NCBI GenBank assembly: GCA_017547845.1
Contig: JAFYNZ010000059.1
Span: 1-57,550 of the forward strand
From: Muribaculaceae bacterium
GTDB lineage: Bacteria > Bacteroidota > Bacteroidia > Bacteroidales > Muribaculaceae
Reading direction: 5' to 3'
DNA: 57,550 nt
Shown here one piece after another: positions 52,557-57,550 of this stretch. A program made the position numbers and the translations under genes. The notes under the pieces were generated by a model that saw only the letters and a list, made by a program, of their open reading frames with translations, was not told the origin of the DNA and did not search any database. Every line of letters starts with the position of its first letter. Position 1 is the stretch's first letter.

Positions 52557-53270
52557 ATGCTGAAGAAGATACGTTACAACATTCCCAACGCAATCACTTG
52601 CATGAATCTGATTGCGGGCACAGTGGCTATAATCCTGGCATCTAAAGGCGACGAGCCTATCAACGGGCTTTTTGCCTACGAGTGGGCTTTTATCCTCATC
52701 GGAGTCGCTGCAGTGGCCGACTTTCTCGACGGCTTCATGGCCCGACTGCTCAAGGCATACTCGGAAGTGGGCAAGGAGCTCGACTCGCTATGTGATTTGG
52801 TCAGCTTCGGAGTGGCACCTGCCGTGATACTCTATCACGCCATCATCGCTTGTGGCGGAGCTGAATGGGTGGCATGGGCATCGTTGTTGATACCGGCAGC
52901 CGGCGCAATGCGTCTTGCCAAGTTTAATGTCGACCCTCGTCAGCACTCATCATTCATCGGCTTGCCAATCCCTGCCAACGCCATCTTCTGGATCGGTTTC
53001 GTGTCGTTCTACTACGAAGTCGGCGGCATACTCAATTGGCTCACACTCATCGCCATTATCGGCATGAGTTGGCTGATGCTCTCATCTATCGACATCTACT
53101 CACTTAAATTCAAGAACTACTCTTTCAGAGAGAACTCTCATCGCTACATTCTCATCGTCGCAGCAGTGGCATTCACAGCCATCGGCGGGTTGATGGGCAT
53201 GGCGATTACGATTCTCTACTATGTGCTTTCGGCCGTCGCAATGAATCTCAGAGCGAAGTCCAAAGCTTAA
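52557..53270 (+). CDS. pssA: CDP-diacylglycerol-serine O-phosphatidyltransferase
   Basis: A 237-residue membrane enzyme making phosphatidylserine from CDP-diacylglycerol and serine. The CDP-alcohol phosphatidyltransferase signature is complete: DFLDGFMARLLKAYSEVGKELDSLCD (near residues 60-86), giving D-x2-DG-x2-AR-x8-G-x3-D-x3-D. About seven helices. Psd 42 nt upstream uses its product, so the operon supplies phosphatidylethanolamine. Confidence 0.95.
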   Translation: MLKKIRYNIPNAITCMNLIAGTVAIILASKGDEPINGLFAYEWAFILIGVAAVADFLDGFMARLLKAYSEVGKELDSLCDLVSFGVAPAVILYHAIIACGGAEWVAWASLLIPAAGAMRLAKFNVDPRQHSSFIGLPIPANAIFWIGFVSFYYEVGGILNWLTLIAIIGMSWLMLSSIDIYSLKFKNYSFRENSHRYILIVAAVAFTAIGGLMGMAITILYYVLSAVAMNLRAKSKA

Positions 53271-53294
53271 CGATTATCTCACAGACACACTCAT

Positions 53295-53678
53295 ATGGGT
53301 ATTTTAGGTTTCTTATTCACCTCATTCATTATCTGGCTTCTATTCTTGCTGCTTAAAGCCGGGTGGCGTATCTATCGCACCTATAAGAATATCAACAATG
53401 CTTTCCGTCAAGGTCCTTTCGGGCCTCAACAGCAGCGACAAGAACCGCAAGACGAATCCCGAGGCTCAAGCGGCTCATCGTGGTTCACATGGGGCAAGCG
53501 TCAGAGCAGTCAAAAATCGAAAGGCTCGAAGAAGATTATCCCTGAAGACTATGGCGAATACGTAGACTTCACCGAGTCGAAATCATCTGAGCCGACCGAA
53601 GTTCAACGCCCTGAGTCGACCGACCGCTACAAGAAGGAAAGCCAGATCGAAGATGCCGAATGGGAAGAGATAAAGTAG
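53295..53678 (+). CDS. DUF4834-type small membrane protein
   Basis: A 127-residue protein with an N-terminal helix (3-24, ILGFLFTSFIIWLLFLLL), a short basic stretch, then a Gln/Arg/Ser-rich disordered region and an acidic C-terminus ending EDAEWEEIK. I recognise this layout as DUF4834, which I recall as a frequent pssA neighbour in Bacteroidales. Function unknown. It overlaps the following HAD gene by 19 nt, so the two are translationally coupled. Confidence 0.75.
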   Translation: MGILGFLFTSFIIWLLFLLLKAGWRIYRTYKNINNAFRQGPFGPQQQRQEPQDESRGSSGSSWFTWGKRQSSQKSKGSKKIIPEDYGEYVDFTESKSSEPTEVQRPESTDRYKKESQIEDAEWEEIK

Positions 53679-54523
53679 TCGCAGCAAAGTCAAGGACCCT
53701 CTATGTCAGCGACCTCGACGGCACTCTCCTCGGCGAAGGCTCACGACTGAGTCGTCGCTCTGCAGAGATGCTCAACGAGGCAATCGCCTTGGGAGCTCAA
53801 TTCACCATAGCGACAGCTCGCACTCCCGCCACCATCGCCACTCTCTTAAAAGATGTCGACATGCGACTCCCTGCCATAGCCATGACCGGTGCTGTGCGTT
53901 GGGACTTCCGCAGTCACGACTATAGCCTTCCGCAATTCATCGACACCGACAAAGTGCATCAGTTGCTTGAGGTCTACGACCGTCACTCGTTGCCGGTGTT
54001 TCACTACAGTCTGGGCGACAACCGTGTCGAAGTGCGACACATCGGAGCTCTCAGCGACATCGAGCGACAGTTTGCCGACGATCGCGACGACTCACCCTTC
54101 AAGCGTTTCCTCCTCGACCAAACGCCGACTGAGGAATCCTTGCGTCGCACCCTGCTCTTCTACTCGATGCAACCGACCGAAATCCACCGCAAAGTCTACG
54201 AAGAGATAGCGGCAATCCCGGGAGTCAACCCAGTGTTCTACCACGACATATTCGGCCAAGAGATCGCCCTGCTCGAAGTCTTCTCGGAGCAGACATCCAA
54301 AGCACTCGCCCTTCGCAGCCTTGTCGAAGAGGTCGGAGCAGAACGAGTGGTGGTCTTCGGCGATAATGTCAACGACCTGCCGATGATGCAAGAAGCGACA
54401 CACGCCGTCGCTGTCGGCAATGCCATCGAGCAAGTGCGTCAAGCGGCCGACGAAGTAATCGGCTGCAACACCGACGACTGTGTGGCTGAATGGATATTGC
54501 GCGACATCACCGGCACACAATAA
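53660..54523 (+). CDS. Cof-type HAD-IIB phosphatase
   Basis: A 287-residue haloacid-dehalogenase-type phosphatase. The nucleophile motif is VSDLDGTLLG near residue 17, motif II TATART near 50, and motif IV FGDNVNDLPMM near 232 with AVAVGNA behind it. The cap is of the C2B kind. Targets are sugar phosphates or nucleotides such as FMN or pyridoxal phosphate in relatives; not fixed here. The start overlaps the DUF4834 end by 19 nt, and I see no better downstream start before the motif. Confidence 0.9.
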   Translation: MGRDKVVAAKSRTLYVSDLDGTLLGEGSRLSRRSAEMLNEAIALGAQFTIATARTPATIATLLKDVDMRLPAIAMTGAVRWDFRSHDYSLPQFIDTDKVHQLLEVYDRHSLPVFHYSLGDNRVEVRHIGALSDIERQFADDRDDSPFKRFLLDQTPTEESLRRTLLFYSMQPTEIHRKVYEEIAAIPGVNPVFYHDIFGQEIALLEVFSEQTSKALALRSLVEEVGAERVVVFGDNVNDLPMMQEATHAVAVGNAIEQVRQAADEVIGCNTDDCVAEWILRDITGTQ

Positions 54524-54551
54524 AGAGCCACGACACATCGTTTTAGAAGCA

Positions 54552-55754
54552 ATGGCAAACATCTACGACTCTCAACGCATCGGCAAGCTGATATTCATCA
54601 TAATATCCGCCGTCATCATATCGATATTCCTCATCGTGTCCAACAATCTCATCGAAGAGCTTTCCCACCAGGAACGCATACGCATGGAGATATGGGCCGA
54701 TGCCACCAAGCGTCTTGCCAATGCCGACGAGAACACCGACTTCGACTATCTGCTCTCCATCATTCAACGCAACAACTCCATCCCTGTGCTTGTCGAAGAT
54801 GGCCAAGGCAATATCCTCAACCACCGCAACTTCGACCTCCCTGTCAAAGGGGAAGAAGAGACACTGATTTTCTCCGAACTTTCATCCAAAAACCAAGAAT
54901 ACCTCAACGACAAACTCAAGAGCCTGCGCAACTCTTCTAACATGATTGTCCTCGACATCGATGCCGACAATCGACAATACATCTATTATGAAGACTCCAT
55001 CGTGCTCACCCGACTGAGCTACTACCCCTACATTCAGCTCGGTGTCATGATAGTCATAGCACTGATTATATTTTCAGCCATACTCTACACCAAACGCGCG
55101 GAGCAAAACCGTGTCTGGGTCGGTCTTTCCAAGGAGACAGCCCACCAACTCGGCACTCCCATCTCATCGCTGATGGCGTGGACTCAGCTGCTCGAGGCAT
55201 ACGGCGTGGAGAATGATGTGGTCAAAGAGATAGACAAAGATGTGCATCGGCTCTCCGTAATCGCCGACCGTTTCTCTAAAATCGGCTCCAAACCCGAACT
55301 TCAACTCGAATACCTCAACGACACCATCGGTCGATCGCTGGAATATATGCGCTCGCGTGTCTCGGGCAAAGTCAACATCATCATGGATCTATCCGACGAC
55401 GACCATGGCGTGATGCTATCGGTGCCCCTGTTTGAATGGGTGATGGAAAACCTCACCAAGAATGCCGTCGATGCAATGGACGGAGCCGGCACTATCACCA
55501 TCCGCACCCTCGCCGACCACCAACGCGTAGCCATCGAAGTCAGCGACACCGGCAAGGGCATCTTACGCAAGAATTTCAAGAACGTATTCCACCCCGGATT
55601 CACCACCAAGAAACGTGGTTGGGGTCTGGGATTGACACTCGTCAAACGCATCATCGAAGAATACCACGAGGGCAAAATCTTCGTCAAAGAGTCGGAGATC
55701 GGACGTGGCACAACCTTCCGCATCGAGCTCCCATCACCCAAAAACGACCGCTGA
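54552..55754 (+). CDS. Membrane sensor histidine kinase
   Basis: A 400-residue kinase with helices at about 11-32 and 153-174 flanking a periplasmic sensor domain of about 120 residues. The phosphoacceptor box is KETAHQLGTPISSL near residue 199. The ATP-binding domain has the N box ENLTKNAVDAMDG, G1 DTGKGI and G2 GWGLGLTLVKRI. The AHQLGTPIS form of the H box occurs in many Bacteroidetes kinases. The ATG at 54552 avoids overlap with the HAD gene; an in-frame ATG at 54480 lies inside it. No response regulator is adjacent, so its partner is elsewhere. Confidence 0.92.
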   Translation: MANIYDSQRIGKLIFIIISAVIISIFLIVSNNLIEELSHQERIRMEIWADATKRLANADENTDFDYLLSIIQRNNSIPVLVEDGQGNILNHRNFDLPVKGEEETLIFSELSSKNQEYLNDKLKSLRNSSNMIVLDIDADNRQYIYYEDSIVLTRLSYYPYIQLGVMIVIALIIFSAILYTKRAEQNRVWVGLSKETAHQLGTPISSLMAWTQLLEAYGVENDVVKEIDKDVHRLSVIADRFSKIGSKPELQLEYLNDTIGRSLEYMRSRVSGKVNIIMDLSDDDHGVMLSVPLFEWVMENLTKNAVDAMDGAGTITIRTLADHQRVAIEVSDTGKGILRKNFKNVFHPGFTTKKRGWGLGLTLVKRIIEEYHEGKIFVKESEIGRGTTFRIELPSPKNDR

Positions 55755-55877
55755 GAGGCCATCAAAAAAGGACTTCTAAAATCCACAAATCTCTACAAAG
55801 CAATTTATAGAAACTCCAAAAAAAGAAAAAAATCGGTCATTTCTGTCCGAAACGTGTTGCATATAAGATAAATTCGC

Positions 55878-55885
55878 TATCTTTG
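55878..55885 (+). promoter_or_regulatory. -7 box TATCTTTG before the saccharopine-type dehydrogenase gene
   Basis: TATCTTTG is an exact -7 match 40 nt before the ATG. The best -33 candidate, GTTG at 55856-55859, is 18 nt away and one base off. The site suggests a unit separate from the kinase operon. Confidence 0.6.
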
Positions 55886-55925
55886 TGGTTCAAAATGTCA
55901 AATTATTAAAATCAAACCTCAGAAA

Positions 55926-57128
55926 ATGGGAAAGGTACTTATTATCGGCGCCGGTGGGGTAGGCACAGTCGTAGCCCACAAATGCGCACAAAATCCGGAG
56001 GTATTCTCCGAAATCGTCATCGCTTCTCGCACCAAAGAGAAGTGTGACCGTCTCGCTGAGAAAATCGGTGCTAAAAACATCGTGACCGACCAGGTCGACG
56101 CGGACTCTGTGGAGCAACTTGTAGAGCTGATGAACCGTCATAAACCGGAGCTCGTAATCAATGTGGCTCTCCCTTATCAGGATTTGACTATCATGGAAGC
56201 TTGCCTTCAATGTGGTGTCAACTATCTCGACACAGCCAACTATGAGCCTAAGGACGAAGCGAAGTTCGAATACTCTTGGCAATGGGCTTATCGCGAACGC
56301 TTCGAAAAGGCCGGCTTGACAGCTATCCTCGGTTGCGGTTTCGACCCGGGCGTATCGGCTATCTTCACTGCCTACGCTGCTAAGCACCACTTCTCTGAAA
56401 TGCACTACCTCGACATCGTAGACTGCAACGCCGGCAACCACGGCAAGGCTTTCGCTACCAACTTCAACCCTGAAATCAACATTCGCGAAATCACTCAGAA
56501 GGGTCGCTACTGGCAAGATGGCCAATGGGTAGAAACAGAGAACCTCGAAATCCACCAGCCACTCAACTATCCGGGCATCGGTGAACGCGAGTCTTATCTC
56601 CTCTATCACGAAGAGCTTGAGTCACTCGTCATCAACTTCCCTACCATCAAGCGCGCTCGCTTCTGGATGACATTCGGCCAAGAATACCTCACTCACCTTC
56701 GCGTGATCGAAAACATCGGTATGGCTCGCATCGACCCTGTGATGTACAACGGCCAGGAAATCGTGCCAATCCAGTTCCTCAAAGCAGTGCTCCCTGACCC
56801 GGGTTCACTCGGAGAAAACTACACAGGCGAGACTTCTATCGGTTGCCGCATCAAAGGTCTTAACAAAGAGGGCAAAGAGTCGACCTACTACATCTACAAC
56901 AACTGCTCACACGAAGAAGCCTACAAGGAAACAGGCGCTCAGGCAGTCAGCTACACCACCGGTGTGCCTGCGATGGTCGGTGCCTACATGTTCATGACAG
57001 GCAAGTGGGTTAACCCGGGCGTTCGCAATGTTGAAGAATTCGATCCGGATCCATTCCTCGAAAAGCTTGCAGAGTCAGGTCTTCCTTGGCATGTAATCGT
57101 CGACCAAGACCTCGAATTCCGCGACTAA
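55926..57128 (+). CDS. Saccharopine dehydrogenase-family protein, probably carboxynorspermidine synthase
   Basis: A 400-residue NAD(P)-dependent oxidoreductase. The Rossmann motif KVLIIGAGGVGTVVAHKC is at residues 3-20, the NVALPYQDLTIMEACLQCGVNYLDTANYE segment at about 80-110, and GCGFDPGVSAIFTAYAA near 138. In gut Bacteroidetes this family member usually makes carboxyspermidine or carboxynorspermidine from aspartate semialdehyde and a diamine in the alternative spermidine route. A link to lysine synthesis is the other possibility. The decarboxylase partner is not seen here. Confidence 0.85.
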   Translation: MGKVLIIGAGGVGTVVAHKCAQNPEVFSEIVIASRTKEKCDRLAEKIGAKNIVTDQVDADSVEQLVELMNRHKPELVINVALPYQDLTIMEACLQCGVNYLDTANYEPKDEAKFEYSWQWAYRERFEKAGLTAILGCGFDPGVSAIFTAYAAKHHFSEMHYLDIVDCNAGNHGKAFATNFNPEINIREITQKGRYWQDGQWVETENLEIHQPLNYPGIGERESYLLYHEELESLVINFPTIKRARFWMTFGQEYLTHLRVIENIGMARIDPVMYNGQEIVPIQFLKAVLPDPGSLGENYTGETSIGCRIKGLNKEGKESTYYIYNNCSHEEAYKETGAQAVSYTTGVPAMVGAYMFMTGKWVNPGVRNVEEFDPDPFLEKLAESGLPWHVIVDQDLEFRD

Positions 57129-57214
57129 ACCACGCTGTCAATCAAGACTATGCAGTCAGCAAAGTCTACAAGCGACTCCCCGACAAAGACCACATAGTCA
57201 AGACGATAACACTA

Positions 57215-57252
57215 AAGAGAGAGATTTCACCACGAAGTCTCTCTTCTTTTTT
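57215..57252 (+). terminator. Terminator after the saccharopine-type dehydrogenase gene
   Basis: AAGAGAGA (57215-57222) and TCTCTCTT (57238-57245) pair over 8 bp around a 15-nt loop, followed by CTTTTTT. The remaining stretch to 57550 holds a promoter and a very small ORF but no clear gene. Confidence 0.75.
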
Positions 57253-57327
57253 ATACACCCACACACGCTTACAACAACAAAAAGAAAGTTCAAAGTCTCA
57301 AGCGGTTGCAAAAAACACCAAAAAACT

Positions 57328-57359
57328 TTGTTTTTTTAGATATTTTTTATTAGTTTTGC
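57328..57359 (+). promoter_or_regulatory. Outward-facing promoter at the window end (TTTG-N20-TAGTTTTG)
   Basis: TTTG (57328-57331) and TAGTTTTG (57352-57359) are 20 nt apart, an exact match followed by CA. The start near 57365 would transcribe into a gene beyond 57550. Confidence 0.75.
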
Positions 57360-57385
57360 ACCATCAACAGAAATCAGACAAAATC

Positions 57386-57439
57386 ATGAGGCTCCACGTA
57401 AAATATTATAAACTCTTCAACTCGCTGAAATTCAGTTAG
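57386..57439 (+). CDS. Possible 17-codon leader ORF
   Basis: A 17-residue ORF (starting MRLHVKYYKLF) begins about 20 nt after the predicted transcription start. It is followed by about 110 nt of open leader. It may be a leader peptide or a chance ORF in a long 5' untranslated region; no attenuator hairpin is visible inside the window. Confidence 0.2.
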   Translation: MRLHVKYYKLFNSLKFS

Positions 57440-57550
57440 TTTGTCTGTGTTTACGCATAAGCATTAAAGAACAGCGACATAGTAAACATAGACTTTGGGG
57501 AAGTTCTAACAAATTCACATATCACCGCAGAGCAATTGATAAAAATTCCC

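Noticed and set aside
57086-57439. 117-codon plus-strand ORF at the end of the dehydrogenase gene
   Set aside because: It starts inside the dehydrogenase gene in another frame and passes through a terminator and a promoter, so it cannot be a normal gene; only the last 17 codons lie in a plausible leader.

Overview
The window looks like a chromosomal segment of a gut-type Bacteroidales bacterium, probably Muribaculaceae or a close relative. Four things support this. Upstream regions repeatedly carry the Bacteroidetes sigma-ABfr promoter form (TTTG, 19-21 nt, TAnnTTTG) and little Shine-Dalgarno signal. There is a b-type succinate dehydrogenase/fumarate reductase operon. The TonB receptor / DUF4374 lipoprotein / PepSY operon is a Bacteroides-type arrangement. 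Several secreted proteins end in T9SS-like C-terminal sorting tails. The family-level placement is inference. I saw no rRNA, CRISPR array, transposase or prophage.

Layout. 1-770: a small uncertain ORF and two copies of a 69-nt structured repeat. 770-2430: a flippase-like membrane protein and a one-TM protein. 2501-6529: sdhCAB with its promoter, a long dyad and a terminator; SdhC has an unusual ~95-residue coiled-coil tail. 6605-8550: panB and a membrane-anchored TPR protein. 8723-13818: a xenosiderophore-type operon resembling xusABC. 13886-15353: rnpA, yidD, then rpsT between two tRNA-Glu genes. 15548-25403 (minus): polA, proC, a DnaQ-like exonuclease, a small basic protein, bcp, a three-gene O-acylation cassette (SGNH, MBOAT, DHHW) and ruvB. 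25496-27110: polyprenyl synthase and rnhB. 27142-29717 (minus): a secreted six-hairpin glycosidase behind three exact copies of a promoter-like 15-mer. 30031-32100: an outer-membrane barrel, an EamA transporter and a 33-bp minisatellite. 32217-37637: a secreted endonuclease I, MazG, a Na+/phosphate transporter preceded by Pho-box-like repeats, and manC. 37679-41700: PAP2 phosphatase, an orphan AT-rich gene, lpxB and a surface lipoprotein. 41772-42181: a tRNA-like RNA with its own promoter and terminator, next to a small putative DNA-binding protein. 42223-49931: two giant secreted multidomain proteins. 49992-57550: lysS, a phospholipid operon (psd, pssA, DUF4834, HAD, histidine kinase), a carboxynorspermidine-synthase-like gene, and a promoter leading out of the window.

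Themes. Much of the window serves the envelope: phosphatidylethanolamine synthesis (pssA, psd), lipid A (lpxB), GDP-mannose (manC), polyprenyl carrier and PAP2 phosphatase, O-acylation, iron-siderophore uptake, and secreted enzymes. The rest is housekeeping for replication, repair, translation and RNA processing. The least explained items are the tRNA-like RNA, the 69-nt and 33-bp repeats, the SdhC tail, the PolA without an exonuclease I motif, and the phased TTACAA boxes before the phosphate transporter.
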